Shown piece after piece: positions 26,881 to 37,500 of a DNA stretch of 64,000 nucleotides (position 1 is its first letter; every line of letters starts with the position of its first letter). The notes below the pieces were generated by a model, which searched no databases, had not been told where the DNA came from, and saw only the letters and a list, made by a program, of their open reading frames with translations. Source of the stretch: UBA3537 sp964219345. Its GTDB lineage: Bacteria; Bacteroidota; Bacteroidia; Flavobacteriales; Flavobacteriaceae. The translations under genes and the position numbers were made by a program. The stretch spans positions 1 through 64,000 of the forward strand of contig CAXPPN010000032.1 in the NCBI GenBank assembly GCA_964219345.1, given 5' to 3'.

Positions 26881-26993
26881 TGTTATCAAGAAAGGTGAAG
26901 GGATTAGACCCAGTGAAGCCTTAGCAACCCTCCACATAATTGGAGTAGGTGCTAAATTCTACTTTTTATTTTTTAATAATTAGATAGATAACA
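26881..26993 (+). ncRNA. SAM-I (S-box) riboswitch
   Basis: P1 is formed by TGTTATC (26881-26887) and GATAACA (26987-26993). Between them are the S-box conserved pieces AAGAAAGGTGAAGGGA, GACCCAGTGAAGCCTTAGCAACC and a P3/P4-like TCCACATAATTGGAG hairpin. Downstream, CAACAT (26996-27001) can pair with ATGTTG (27010-27015), a candidate expression platform. It controls metY, the first gene of a methionine synthesis unit. Binding of S-adenosylmethionine should lower expression. The 308-base gap before metY is filled by this element and its leader. Confidence 0.9.
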
Positions 26994-27110
26994 ACCAACA
27001 TTTTTTCGGATGTTGATCATTTCTTAATAACATTTTTCTTTTAAGTTCACCAACAAATGGTGCATTTGACTTTTTGTTTTAATTATTTATTAACTCAAAA
27101 AAATAGAAAA

Positions 27111-28403
27111 ATGAGTACACAAAAATTTGCAACTAATGCATTACACGCGGGACACGATGTATCCCAAAACGCTGGTACTAGAGCAGTGCCAATTTATCAA
27201 TCAACGGCTTATGTTTTTAATGATTCAGATCATGCAGCAAACCTTTTTGCACTAGCTGAAACAGGAAATATTTATACCCGTATTAATAACCCAACAAACG
27301 ATATTCTTGAGCAACGTTTGGCAGCACTCGAAGGAGGAATTGCTGCTGTTGTTACAGCTTCTGGAACTTCTGCAATTGCAACATCCTTATTGACACTTCT
27401 AAAAGCAGGAGATCATATTGTTGCTTCTAGTAGTTTGTATGGTGGAACATACAATTTGCTTAGCGTTACTTTACCAAGACATGGTATTACAACAACATTT
27501 GTTGACCCTTCTGATGCAGAAAATTTTAAAAATGCAGCACAAGAAAATACACGTGCGTTTTTTATTGAGTCTTTAGGGAATCCAAAATTAGATGTATTGG
27601 ATATTGAAGCCATATCAAAAGAAGCAAAAGCCTACAAAGTACCTTTAATTGTAGACAACACAGTAGCTACACCATATTTGTTAAATCCAATTGAGCATGG
27701 TGCAAACATTGTTATTCATTCGCTTACAAAATACATCAACGGAAATGGAACAGCACTAGGAGGTGTAATTATAGATGCAGGTACATTTGATTGGGCGAAT
27801 GGTAAATTCCCAGAATTTACAGAACCATCTCCAGGGTATCATGGTCTTGTTTATAGCGAAGCTCTAGAAGCAGCAGCTTTTATTGCAAAAATTAGAATTG
27901 AAGGTTTAAGAGATTATGGTGCAGCACTAAGTCCTTTTAATGCATTCCAAATTATTCAAGGTCTTGAAACGCTTGAAATTAGAATCAAAAAGCACAGTGA
28001 AAACGCATTGGCTCTTGCCAAATGGTTACACCAACAAGAACAAGTAACTTGGGTCAATTATCCAGGACTTGAAACTAGCGCTTACAAATCTTTAGCAGAT
28101 CGTTACTTGCCAAATGGTCAAAGTGGCTTGGTTACTTTTGGAGTAAAAGGAGGATTTGATGCAGCAAAGAAAATTGCAGATACAACAAAGTTATTTTCAC
28201 TACTTGCAAACATTGGTGATACAAAGTCACTTATCATTCACCCAGCGAGTACAACGCATCAGCAATTGAGCGACGAAGCACAAGAGTCTACAGGAGTTAC
28301 AAAAGATCTTATTCGTCTTTCAGTTGGTCTTGAAGATATTGAAGATTTAAAAGCAGACCTGATTGAAGCTTTTAAGGCTGTTGATGCACTTGTTGAAGTT
28401 TAA
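27111..28403 (+). CDS. metY: O-acetylhomoserine sulfhydrylase MetY
   Basis: PLP enzyme that makes homocysteine from O-acetylhomoserine and sulfide. ATG 27111 (MSTQKFATNALHAGHD) is used instead of the ATG at 27057, which lies in the riboswitch leader; the product is 430 residues. Motifs: YTRINNPTNDILEQRLAALE near 55 and the PLP lysine in IHSLTKYINGNGTALGG near 206-208. It is directly under SAM-riboswitch control and followed by osmC (18 bases) and metX. Confidence 0.94.
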   Translation: MSTQKFATNALHAGHDVSQNAGTRAVPIYQSTAYVFNDSDHAANLFALAETGNIYTRINNPTNDILEQRLAALEGGIAAVVTASGTSAIATSLLTLLKAGDHIVASSSLYGGTYNLLSVTLPRHGITTTFVDPSDAENFKNAAQENTRAFFIESLGNPKLDVLDIEAISKEAKAYKVPLIVDNTVATPYLLNPIEHGANIVIHSLTKYINGNGTALGGVIIDAGTFDWANGKFPEFTEPSPGYHGLVYSEALEAAAFIAKIRIEGLRDYGAALSPFNAFQIIQGLETLEIRIKKHSENALALAKWLHQQEQVTWVNYPGLETSAYKSLADRYLPNGQSGLVTFGVKGGFDAAKKIADTTKLFSLLANIGDTKSLIIHPASTTHQQLSDEAQESTGVTKDLIRLSVGLEDIEDLKADLIEAFKAVDALVEV

Positions 28404-28421
28404 TTAATAAAAACAAAAAAA

Positions 28422-28871
28422 ATGAGTGATTTAACATTTTCAGTACAAGGACAGAGTAACTCTGCGACAAAATTTACAGCCAAAGCAAGACAATTTAGTT
28501 TGGTAATAGACGAACCTGAAGCACTTGGTGGTAAAGATGAAAGTGCCAATCCTGTTGAGTTTATTTTAGCAGGACTTGCAGGTTGTCTCAACGTTGTTGG
28601 GCACATTGTGGCAAAAGAGCTACAATTTGAATTAAAACAATTGGATATTGAGATTTCTGGAGAAATCAATCCAAATAGGTTCTTGGGGATATCAAAAGAT
28701 GAACGCGCAGGATTCAAATCCATTAATGTTTCATTGAAACCTGAAGCAACAACCGATGATGTAACTTTAGAAAAGTGGTTAGATATTGTTCAGGAGCGAT
28801 GCCCTGTTAAAGATAATTTACTAAATCAAACCCCTTTAAAATTAAAATTGGAACAGCCAATATATAATTAA
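28422..28871 (+). CDS. OsmC family protein
   Basis: 149 residues with the two peroxidatic cysteines typical of OsmC/Ohr: LAGLAGCLNV (about C54) and ERCPVKDNL (about C126). These reduce organic peroxides with thiols in studied members. It sits between metY and metX in the SAM-riboswitch unit, which suggests a role tied to sulfur metabolism or thiol redox, but its substrate is unknown. Confidence 0.88.
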   Translation: MSDLTFSVQGQSNSATKFTAKARQFSLVIDEPEALGGKDESANPVEFILAGLAGCLNVVGHIVAKELQFELKQLDIEISGEINPNRFLGISKDERAGFKSINVSLKPEATTDDVTLEKWLDIVQERCPVKDNLLNQTPLKLKLEQPIYN

Positions 28872-28882
28872 GCCCGTATTTA

Positions 28883-29875
28883 TTGAGTGAAATTCAATAC
28901 ATAGAGATTCCAAAATACACCACAATTTCTGGTAAGACAATGCCTATTAATTTGTCTTACCAGTTATTTGGTTGTGCCCTACACAGTGCGCCTGTGGTTT
29001 TAGTTAATCATGCCCTAACAGGCAACTCTAATGTTGCAGGTTCTAAGGGGTGGTGGAATGCACTTATTGGTCCAAATAAACCCATTGATACCAATCACTT
29101 TACCATTTTGGCATTTAATATTCCTGGAAATGGATATGATGGTCATACAAATCACCTTATTGAAAATTATAAAGATTTTGTTGCGAGAGATATTGCAAAA
29201 TTATTTTTATCGGGAATAGAAGCTCTTGGAATACATCAACTTTTTGCAGCCATTGGTGGTTCATTGGGTGGTGGCATCGCTTGGGAAATGGCAGCCCTTA
29301 ATCCAAAAATTACAAAACATTTAATTCCTGTTGCAAGCGACTGGAAATCAACGGATTGGATTATAGCAAATTGTCTTATTCAGGAGCAATTTTTAGTGAA
29401 TTCTAAACGCCCAATTCAAGATGCAAGAATGCATGCAATGCTTTGCTATAGAACTCCAGAATCATTAAAAAATAGATTTCAGCGTTCACAAAATGAGGAG
29501 TTTAATTTGTTTAATATTGAAACATGGTTGATACATCACGGCGATAAGCTTCAAAAACGGTTTCAGTTGTCGGCATATAAACTCATGAATCATTTATTAA
29601 AAACCATTGATATTACAACAAATAGAGGCTCTGCATCCGAAGTATTAAAAACTATTGAAGCCGAAATTCATATTATTGGAATTGATTCAGATTTGTTTTT
29701 TGTTTCTGAAGAAAACACATCAACCTTAAAGCTTTTACACCCAAATCTTACAAATGTTTCATATCATGAAATCACTTCCATACATGGCCATGACGCTTTT
29801 TTGATTGAATATGAGCAATTGAATGCCATCATCAAAGAAATTTTCCAACCCGAATTAGTACGTATAGTATCTTAA
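28883..29875 (+). CDS. metX: Homoserine O-acetyltransferase MetX-like alpha/beta hydrolase
   Basis: 330 residues, starting at TTG 28883 (no ATG fits). Alpha/beta-hydrolase fold with VLVNHALTGNSNV near 40, the nucleophile Ser in GGSLGGGIAWEMA near 132, Asp in IGIDSDLF near 273 and His in SIHGHDAF near 302. MetX acetylates homoserine, giving the substrate used by MetY encoded just upstream, so the operon makes homocysteine in two steps. Slightly shorter than typical MetX. Confidence 0.88.
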   Translation: MSEIQYIEIPKYTTISGKTMPINLSYQLFGCALHSAPVVLVNHALTGNSNVAGSKGWWNALIGPNKPIDTNHFTILAFNIPGNGYDGHTNHLIENYKDFVARDIAKLFLSGIEALGIHQLFAAIGGSLGGGIAWEMAALNPKITKHLIPVASDWKSTDWIIANCLIQEQFLVNSKRPIQDARMHAMLCYRTPESLKNRFQRSQNEEFNLFNIETWLIHHGDKLQKRFQLSAYKLMNHLLKTIDITTNRGSASEVLKTIEAEIHIIGIDSDLFFVSEENTSTLKLLHPNLTNVSYHEITSIHGHDAFLIEYEQLNAIIKEIFQPELVRIVS

Positions 29876-29928
29876 TTTAGAATATTACTTTTAACATTTT
29901 AACTAAGACACAATTGATTTTATATGCT

Positions 29929-29936
29929 TAATTTTG
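29929..29936 (+). promoter_or_regulatory. Bacteroidota -7 box (TAATTTTG)
   Basis: TAATTTTG matches the consensus and ends 16 bases before the TTG start of the polyprenyl synthase, supporting that start and a very short leader. Confidence 0.5.
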
Positions 29937-29952
29937 CCAAAAATTACGGCAT

Positions 29953-30930
29953 TTGAAAGTTATTGAGCGCATAAAAAAACCCATTAGTTACGAGATGGAA
30001 CTTTTTGAAAAAAAGTTTCGCTTATCGATGTCTAGCAAAGTTGCGCTTCTCAACCGAATTACCCATTATATCGTCAATCGAAAAGGAAAACAAATGCGTC
30101 CAATGTTCGTTTTTCTTTCTGCAAAAATGATTTCCAATGGTGAGATTAGTGAACGTACTTTTCGTGGAGCTTCAGTCATTGAGCTTATACATACCGCAAC
30201 TTTGGTGCATGATGATGTGGTTGATGATAGTAACCATCGTAGAGGATTCTTTTCAATTAATGCACTATGGAAGAACAAAATTGCAGTTTTAGTTGGAGAT
30301 TTTCTACTGTCAAAAGGGCTCTTGTTTTGTATTGATAATAATGATTTTGATCTTCTAAAAATTATTTCTGTTGCAGTTCGTGAAATGAGCGAAGGAGAAC
30401 TCCTTCAGATAGAAAAAGCACGAAAACTAGACATTACAGAAGAAGTTTATTATGAAATAATTCGTCAAAAAACAGCAACACTTATAGCAGCATGTTGTAG
30501 TTTGGGTGCAGCCTCTGTAAAACCCCATTCAAAAGAGGTCGAAACTATGCGTAAATTTGGAGAACTCATTGGTATGGCTTTTCAAATTAAGGACGACCTT
30601 TTTGATTATGGAACAGAAGAAATAGGAAAACCGACGGGGATAGATATAAAAGAGCAAAAAATGACACTTCCACTAATTTATGTTCTGAATAATTGTTCAA
30701 AAAAAGAGCAATCTTGGTTAATCAATTCTATAAAAAACCATAACAAAAATCCAAAACGAGTAAAAGAGGTCATAGCGTTTGTAAAATCTCAAGGAGGTTT
30801 GGAATATGCCGTTTCAAAAATGAAAAGTTTTCAAGAAGAAGCCGTCAAACTTATTGGACATTACCCCGAATCAGAATATAAAAAAGCACTTCTTTTGATG
30901 GTGAATTATGTGATTGACCGCAACAAATAG
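29953..30930 (+). CDS. Polyprenyl diphosphate synthase
   Basis: 325 residues, starting at TTG 29953; the next Met would cut into the family N-terminus (KVIERIKKPISYEMELFEKKF). Trans-isoprenyl synthase motifs: first Asp-rich LVHDDVVDDSNHRRG near 85 and second FQIKDDLFDYG near 211. GKQMRPMFVF near 48 is the family Arg motif. It probably makes the C35-C40 side chain of menaquinone. Confidence 0.9.
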   Translation: MKVIERIKKPISYEMELFEKKFRLSMSSKVALLNRITHYIVNRKGKQMRPMFVFLSAKMISNGEISERTFRGASVIELIHTATLVHDDVVDDSNHRRGFFSINALWKNKIAVLVGDFLLSKGLLFCIDNNDFDLLKIISVAVREMSEGELLQIEKARKLDITEEVYYEIIRQKTATLIAACCSLGAASVKPHSKEVETMRKFGELIGMAFQIKDDLFDYGTEEIGKPTGIDIKEQKMTLPLIYVLNNCSKKEQSWLINSIKNHNKNPKRVKEVIAFVKSQGGLEYAVSKMKSFQEEAVKLIGHYPESEYKKALLLMVNYVIDRNK

Positions 30931-31026
30931 TTCAACATATAACCGCAAATATTTTGTTTATCATGTGTTTGATATTTTATATCTTAGCATTGGTACAAAT
31001 TTTAATTTCATCCAAAATATTCACAA

Positions 31027-32982
31027 TTGATATCAAAGTCTACAATAGATCAAGTTTTTGATATGGCTCGCGTTGAAGAAGTCATAGGCGACTTTGTACA
31101 GTTAAAAAAAGCAGGGAGTAACTTCAAAGGGCTTAGTCCATTTAGTGAAGAACGTACACCAAGTTTTATGGTTTCGCCAGTAAAACAAATTTGGAAAGAT
31201 TTTTCTACAGGAAAAGGAGGAACTGTGGTTTCATTTCTTATGGAACATGAGCACTTTACCTATCCTGAAGCCATTAAGTATTTGGCTAAAAAATACAATA
31301 TTGAGGTAGAAGAAACGGTTCAATCTAACGAAGAAAAAGAAGCTGCAGGCGAGCGAGAAAGTATGTATCTGGTAAGTGAATATGCAAACACTTATTTTCA
31401 AAACACTCTACACAAAACCGATGCTGGAAAAGCCATTGGGCTGAGCTATTTTAAGGAAAGAGGATTTACAGAAGAAACGATCAAAAAATTTCAACTTGGA
31501 TATTCCACAGAAAATTGGAGCGGCCTAACAGATGCTGCTCTAAAAAAAGGATATCTGCTTAAATATTTGGAAAATACAGGTTTAACGATTGTTAAAGAAG
31601 AAAAACAATTTGATCGTTTCAAGGGTCGTGTAATGTTTCCTATTCATAGCATGTCTGGTCGTGTTCTTGGTTTTGGCGGACGAATTTTGGCAAAAAATGA
31701 AAAAGCAGCCAAATATTTAAACTCCCCAGAAAGCGATATATATCACAAAAGTAAAGTGCTTTATGGGGTTTATTATGCCAAACAAACTATAGCAAAAGAA
31801 GATAATTGTTATTTGGTTGAAGGCTATACAGATGTCATTCAATTTTACCAAACAGGCATCAAAAACGTGGTGTCATCTTCAGGCACAGCGTTAACCTCAG
31901 AACAAATTCGATTGGTCAATCGATTAACCAAAAATATTACCGTACTTTTTGATGGTGATGCCGCTGGAATACGAGCTTCTTTGCGTGGAATTGATTTGAT
32001 TTTGGAGCAAGGGATGAATGTAAAAGTTTGCACCTTCCCAGAAGGAGAAGATCCAGATAGTTTTGCCAAACAAAATACACTTGAAGAACTACAAAAATAT
32101 CTGAAAGATAATGCAAAAGACTTTATCGCCTATAAAGCTTCATTATTGATGCAGGAGGCGAATAATGATCCAATTGCAAAAGCCGATTTGATTCGTGATA
32201 TGATTACTAGTATTTCTAAAATATCAGATCAAATAAAACAAGAGCTATATATTCGCGAGTGCGCTAGAATCATGGATATTAGCGAAGAAGTGCTTTTTAG
32301 TACACTGGCTCAAATGAATAAAAAAGCACAATTTGAGGCCAATAAAACAGCACAGAAACAAAAGAAAGCTTTTGACATTGTAAAAAACACCGCACCCACA
32401 AAAAAAATAGACCTACAATTTGAATTGGAGCAAAAAATAATTGAAATCTTACTGCTTTATGGAAGTCAAACTGAAGATTTTGAAGATTTAATTTTGAAGG
32501 AAAATGATGAAGGCGTTTTGATTCTTGAGCCTATTATTCATAAAGCCAAAGTTTTTGAAAAAATTTATTTAGATCTTCAAGAAGATGAAATGCAATTTAG
32601 TAATGAAAATTTTAAAACAATTTATTATTTAATCATAGATTATTTAAATCAAAATGACACTTTTATTGTAGAGAATTTTATCCACGAGATTGATCCAAAA
32701 TTAGCGCCATTTGTTTCAAATATTTTAATGAATGATGAGCGTTATAGACTTCACAACTGGGAAAAAAATAATATTTTTCCTAAACGAAAAGATGTTAATA
32801 TTGCTCAATTAGTTAGTGAAACAATATTAAGTTTACGTTGTTTTTTGATTGATCAAAAGGTAAATGAGTTTAAAGAAGCGACAAACGAAAGCATGACAGA
32901 CAATACAAATGTCTTAGAAGATGTATTAAATTATTCCAACCTAAAAATGTTGCTTTCTCGAAAATTAAATAGAGTACTTTAA
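31027..32982 (+). CDS. dnaG: DNA primase DnaG, without zinc ligands
   Basis: Makes RNA primers at replication forks. 651 residues, starting at TTG 31027 (TTG ATA TCA), equivalent to the MIS start of relatives. The N-terminal CHC2-type domain lacks all four zinc ligands: the usual Cys/His/Cys/Cys positions are S37, S40, D58 and T61 (GLSPFSEERTPSF; KDFSTGKGG). The TOPRIM core is intact: YLVEGYTDVIQF and LFDGDAAGIRAS. A helicase-binding C-terminal domain follows. It ends one base before the convergent regulator gene. Confidence 0.94.
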   Translation: MISKSTIDQVFDMARVEEVIGDFVQLKKAGSNFKGLSPFSEERTPSFMVSPVKQIWKDFSTGKGGTVVSFLMEHEHFTYPEAIKYLAKKYNIEVEETVQSNEEKEAAGERESMYLVSEYANTYFQNTLHKTDAGKAIGLSYFKERGFTEETIKKFQLGYSTENWSGLTDAALKKGYLLKYLENTGLTIVKEEKQFDRFKGRVMFPIHSMSGRVLGFGGRILAKNEKAAKYLNSPESDIYHKSKVLYGVYYAKQTIAKEDNCYLVEGYTDVIQFYQTGIKNVVSSSGTALTSEQIRLVNRLTKNITVLFDGDAAGIRASLRGIDLILEQGMNVKVCTFPEGEDPDSFAKQNTLEELQKYLKDNAKDFIAYKASLLMQEANNDPIAKADLIRDMITSISKISDQIKQELYIRECARIMDISEEVLFSTLAQMNKKAQFEANKTAQKQKKAFDIVKNTAPTKKIDLQFELEQKIIEILLLYGSQTEDFEDLILKENDEGVLILEPIIHKAKVFEKIYLDLQEDEMQFSNENFKTIYYLIIDYLNQNDTFIVENFIHEIDPKLAPFVSNILMNDERYRLHNWEKNNIFPKRKDVNIAQLVSETILSLRCFLIDQKVNEFKEATNESMTDNTNVLEDVLNYSNLKMLLSRKLNRVL

Positions 32983-32983
32983 G

Positions 32984-33604
32984 CTAGTTTTTTAGTCGTC
33001 CTAAATCAATTAAAGAAATCAAATTTGTGACATTGAGTTTTTTCATTAATCGAGATTTATAGGTGCTAACAGTTTTTGGGTTTATATTGAGTTCTTCCGC
33101 AATTTGATTATTTTTCTTTCCGTTACAAATGAGCTTTAAAACTTCAATTTCTCGAGTGGAAAGTTTGTGATACAAATCCGTTTCCCCTTTGTTTTTATCA
33201 AAAGTCAATTTTTGAGCCATGGCATTGGTTACATACATTCCCCCTTTATAGACTTTTAAAATGGCTTTTTTTATGGTACTTGTAGTTGCTGTTTTGGATA
33301 AAAATCCAGAAGCTCCAGCTCTAATTCCACTAGAGGCATAAATGTTTTCTGGCTGTGCACTAAAAATAATTACCCGTACATTGTTGTAGTTCTTTTTGAT
33401 TTTTCTCAAAATAGTAATTCCATTCATGTCGGGTAAATCCATGGACATAAGTACAACATCAACACTTCCCTTTTTTAAGTAGTTTATAAGTTGTTTTGCA
33501 GTGTCGACTGTACTGACAATTTTGATGTCATTTGAACTATCAAAAAGCATTCGGATTCCATAATTGACAATCGGCTGATGATCAGCAACGAGAACCCTTA
33601 TCAT
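32984..33604 (-). CDS. LuxR-type response regulator with atypical receiver
   Basis: 206 residues. The N-terminal receiver (about 1-120) is followed by a NarL/FixJ HTH at about 143-205 (LSTREIEVLKLICNGKKNNQ; NPKTVSTYKSRLMKKL). In the receiver the acidic pair is D8-H9 (VADHQP) and the phospho-acceptor position is Ser54 (VVLMSMDLPDMNG) instead of Asp. S82 and K104 are kept. Phosphorylation control is therefore doubtful. It lies 3 bases after nadE. No histidine kinase gene is nearby. Confidence 0.85.
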   Translation of the reverse strand: MIRVLVADHQPIVNYGIRMLFDSSNDIKIVSTVDTAKQLINYLKKGSVDVVLMSMDLPDMNGITILRKIKKNYNNVRVIIFSAQPENIYASSGIRAGASGFLSKTATTSTIKKAILKVYKGGMYVTNAMAQKLTFDKNKGETDLYHKLSTREIEVLKLICNGKKNNQIAEELNINPKTVSTYKSRLMKKLNVTNLISLIDLGRLKN

Positions 33605-33607
33605 AAT

Positions 33608-34399
33608 TTATTGTTTAAGTGTTTCTGGAATAATACAAACAGGAATTGGGTTCATTTTGTGCGCATTGGATGTATTGAATCGATTAAAAATCACAAAAAC
33701 CTCTTTTTGTCTTCCCTCAAAATCATTTGCATTTTTTCCTTCATCTTTCATTTTCATGGCCCATTCCAATTCATCATAGGATGCGCCAATTTGGTCTTCA
33801 TCAGTTCGAGCATCTCCAAACAAACCATCGCTTGGTGCTGCAGTCATAATGCTGTTTGGCACTTCAAGGGCTTTTCCTAGGTCATACACCTCTGATTTTA
33901 GAAGGTCTGCAATAGGACTCAGATCTACACCGCCATCACCATATTTTGTGTAAAAACCAACTCCAAAATCTTCTACCTTATTTCCTGTTCCTGCAACAAG
34001 AAAACCATTTAAACCTGCATAATAATAAAGCGTAGTCATGCGCAAACGAGCGCGTGTGTTGGCCAAAGCCATATCTACAATTTTTTGATCTTTTGTAGTG
34101 TCTATTTCAGATTTTAAAGACTCGAATACAGGGGTGAGATTAACACGTTTTGAGCTTACATTAGAGTAGTTTTTTTCCAAAAAACGAATATGTTCTTGAG
34201 CACGACTTACATGACTATCTGCCTGATGAATTGGCATTTCCAAACATAATACTTTTAGTCCTGTTTTTGCACAAAGTGTCGATGTTACAGCAGAGTCAAT
34301 ACCCCCAGACACACCTACTACAAATCCGCCAATGTTAGCTTTATTGGCATAATTTTTCAACCAATTGATGATGTGCTGCACGACTGCGTTTGTATCCAT
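33608..34399 (-). CDS. nadE: NH3-dependent NAD+ synthetase NadE
   Basis: Last step of NAD+ synthesis, amidating deamido-NAD with ammonia. 263 residues, so only the synthetase domain, without the glutaminase domain. P-loop GVSGGIDSAVTS near residue 29; TGNKVEDFGVGFYTKYGDGG near 146 binds the substrate. It is the first gene of a pair with the regulator. Confidence 0.95.
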   Translation of the reverse strand: MDTNAVVQHIINWLKNYANKANIGGFVVGVSGGIDSAVTSTLCAKTGLKVLCLEMPIHQADSHVSRAQEHIRFLEKNYSNVSSKRVNLTPVFESLKSEIDTTKDQKIVDMALANTRARLRMTTLYYYAGLNGFLVAGTGNKVEDFGVGFYTKYGDGGVDLSPIADLLKSEVYDLGKALEVPNSIMTAAPSDGLFGDARTDEDQIGASYDELEWAMKMKDEGKNANDFEGRQKEVFVIFNRFNTSNAHKMNPIPVCIIPETLKQ

Positions 34400-34425
34400 A
34401 TTTTTCGTAATGTATTGGTATGTAA

Positions 34426-34433
34426 CAAAAATA
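34426..34433 (-). promoter_or_regulatory. Bacteroidota -7 box of nadE (TATTTTTG)
   Basis: On the minus strand TATTTTTG matches TAnnTTTG, 26 bases before the nadE ATG. No clear -33 TTG. Confidence 0.45.
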
Positions 34434-34575
34434 AACTATTCTATTCATCTTTGAAACATTTTATTTCAGATTAGTAAAAATTTAGAATTCAATTAACATT
34501 TTGGCAGTATTAGCATATTCATATATATTGTTTAAATTTATAAACTAATAAATTAACAAATCTTAAAAATCTGTA

Positions 34576-37500
34576 ATGAATCAACTTATAAAATACTTTT
34601 GTTTCAGGTTAAGTTTATTAATTATATTTACTTTCAGTAATTTTTCTTTTGCACAATTGAGCAGAACACACTATGTGCCACCAATTACTGTTGCTCCAAA
34701 CGGAAACGCACTCCCACAAAATCAATTTTTACATATTTCTACACCAAGTACAGAAGTTATAAGTGTAGAAGTCAATGAATTGGGAAATGGAACAACAACC
34801 TATACATTATCGAATGCTAATCCTTTAGAACTATTTATTGGAAATGGTGATAATACTTCTTTTGTAGTATCATCATCAGATACTGGAACAAAAATCACAA
34901 ATAAAGGATATATCATTCAATCTGAAAAGCCAGTTTATGTGTCAGCTCGACTTACTGCTGGGAATCAAAATCAAGCGGGATCTTTAGTTTCCAAAGGATT
35001 ATCTGGATTGGGGCAAACGTTCAGAGCAGGAACATTTACTAATTTGAAAAATTTTACGTCAGCAAATCAGGATTATATCAATTTTATTACTGTTATGGCT
35101 ACAGAAAATAATACTGATGTTAATTTTTCAGACTTACCAACAGATATAATTATTTTAAACAACACTCCACTATCGGTAAATCTTGATGCTGGTGAATCGT
35201 ATGTAATTGCTTTAAATCCAGCTGATACACCATCAAATAGGGATGGATTGATTGGAGCTCTTGTTTCTTCAAACAAACCTATTATAATGAACTGTGGTTC
35301 TTTCAATGGGAGTAACTCCACTGGTGGAGGCAGAGATGCTGGAATTGATCAGATTGCTCCTCTTGAAACTATTGCAATTGAGAATCAAGAATTTAGTGAG
35401 TATATATTCATTCGTGCCAATGGTTATGACGATATTGAGCGCCCTCTCATTGTTGCACATTCTGACAATACAGAAGTTTGGGTTAGCGGCGAACCAGGAT
35501 CTGCAACAGGGGCATATCATACAACACTTAATGCAGGTGATTATGTCAGTTTAGGAGGGAATTTATTCAGTACTCAATCAACAAGTGGCTCTAATCCAGG
35601 TGGAAATTTATATGTTTGGACTTCTAAAACAACGTTTGCCTACCAAGGAATTGGAGGTGTTAATAACGAGGCCAATCAGGAATTATTTTTTGTTCCACCC
35701 TTAAATTGTAAAGCACCTCGAGCAATTGATAATATTCCACTTATTGAATCTTCAGGCTCAACAGGAACAAGTTTTACTGGAGGGATTACGATTGTTGCCG
35801 AAGCAGGTGCAGCCGTAAACATTAATGGAGTGCCAACGACGGCAACTGCACAGTCGGTTGTTGGAAACTCAAATTTTGTAACATATTTAATTAGCGGATT
35901 GTCAGGTAATATAAGTGTAACATCAGATGGTCAAATTTATGTATCGTATTATGGCGCAAACGGTGCTGCAGCTCTTGGGGGTTTTTATTCTGGGTTTATT
36001 TTTAAACCTGAAATTACATCAACAGCATTAGATGTTACGGTAGATAATATCTGTATTCCATTTATTGAATTAAACCTTGGTAGCGAAGAAACTTTTGATG
36101 CTTACCAATGGTTTTTCAATGGTGTTCCAATAGCTGGAGCTACATCCGAAACCCATATTCCTACAGTACCAGGATATTATCAGTTGGAGGGAATTATTAC
36201 GGATTGTTCCACAGTGCTTTCAGATGATATCCCTGTAAGTGGTTGTGCAGGAGATTCAGATGATGATGGCCAGAATAATAATATTGATATTGATATTGAT
36301 AATGATGGAATTTTAAATTCACAGGAGTCCAACTGTAATTTTGATTTTGATCTTTCGATTGATATTGGACCATATTTTACGTCATCTACAACAAATAGTG
36401 TAGAAAATGTTGCACCAATACCCTTTGAAGGTTTTACAAATCAAATTATGCACCTTAGTGCATCGCCAAATGTTGGAAATTCTCAAAGCACCACAACTTA
36501 TCAATTAGTGTTTGATGCACCAACACATTTTAAAATAGAGCAAGCTCCTTCAACATTTACATCAGGTGAAATGAATGATGAAGAACAATATACACTAAGT
36601 GTTCCTCAAGATCAAACAATTACTGTTTTAAATCTTGATAATCAATTGCTTATAGATGTTAACTATGATGGAATTTATGATAATAATGTTCAAGAATTTA
36701 CAGCTTTTGAGATTCGATTTAAACTAAATTCAGCAGCTCTACCAAATGGAAACGGTACTTTTTCATTTCAATCGTATAGCGCAAGTCAATTTGAGATTGA
36801 ATACAATAATATTTCAGAAATAAATTCTAATAGCGTTGCTTTTCAATTGACACAAACCTGTCGATCTATAGATTCTGATGGAGATAGTATCGAAGATGCA
36901 ATAGATTTAGATTCCGATAACGATGGTGTTTTTGATGTTGTTGAAAGTGGAAACTCAGCTCTGGACACTAGTGGTAATGGCAGGGTTGATGGCATGGACA
37001 CAAATGATTCTGAATCAGACGGGCATCACGATTTGGCGCAAAGTCCTATTGACACAGATTTTGACTTAATATTTGATTATTTAGACTTGGATAGTGATAA
37101 TGATGGACTTTTTGATCTTTTTGAAGCAGGAATTGGATTTAACACATTGGATTTAAATAATGATGGTCAAATTGATTTAGGTTTTACAGATAATAATTTT
37201 AACGGATCATCAGATATTGCAGAGACAATTATTCCTTTAGATTCAGATGCCGATGGTTTGCCAGATTTTATCGAATTGGATTCAGATGCCGATGATTGTT
37301 ATGATGTTGATGAGGCAGGATTTACAGGAACTTTGGGAATACTAAACGGCACAAGTATAGATACAAATGGACTGGTTTTGGGTGGAGACGGATATGGCCT
37401 TGCAATTGACACCAATGCAGATGGGTTGTTTGACTATCAAGACTTAATAAATATAACAACACAATCTTTGAACTCCCCTTTATTTGTCTGCGAAGAAGGG

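Noticed and set aside
27057..27110. Upstream ATG for metY
   Set aside because: It lies in the riboswitch leader and adds a hydrophobic stretch that cytosolic MetY lacks; ATG 27111 fits the family.
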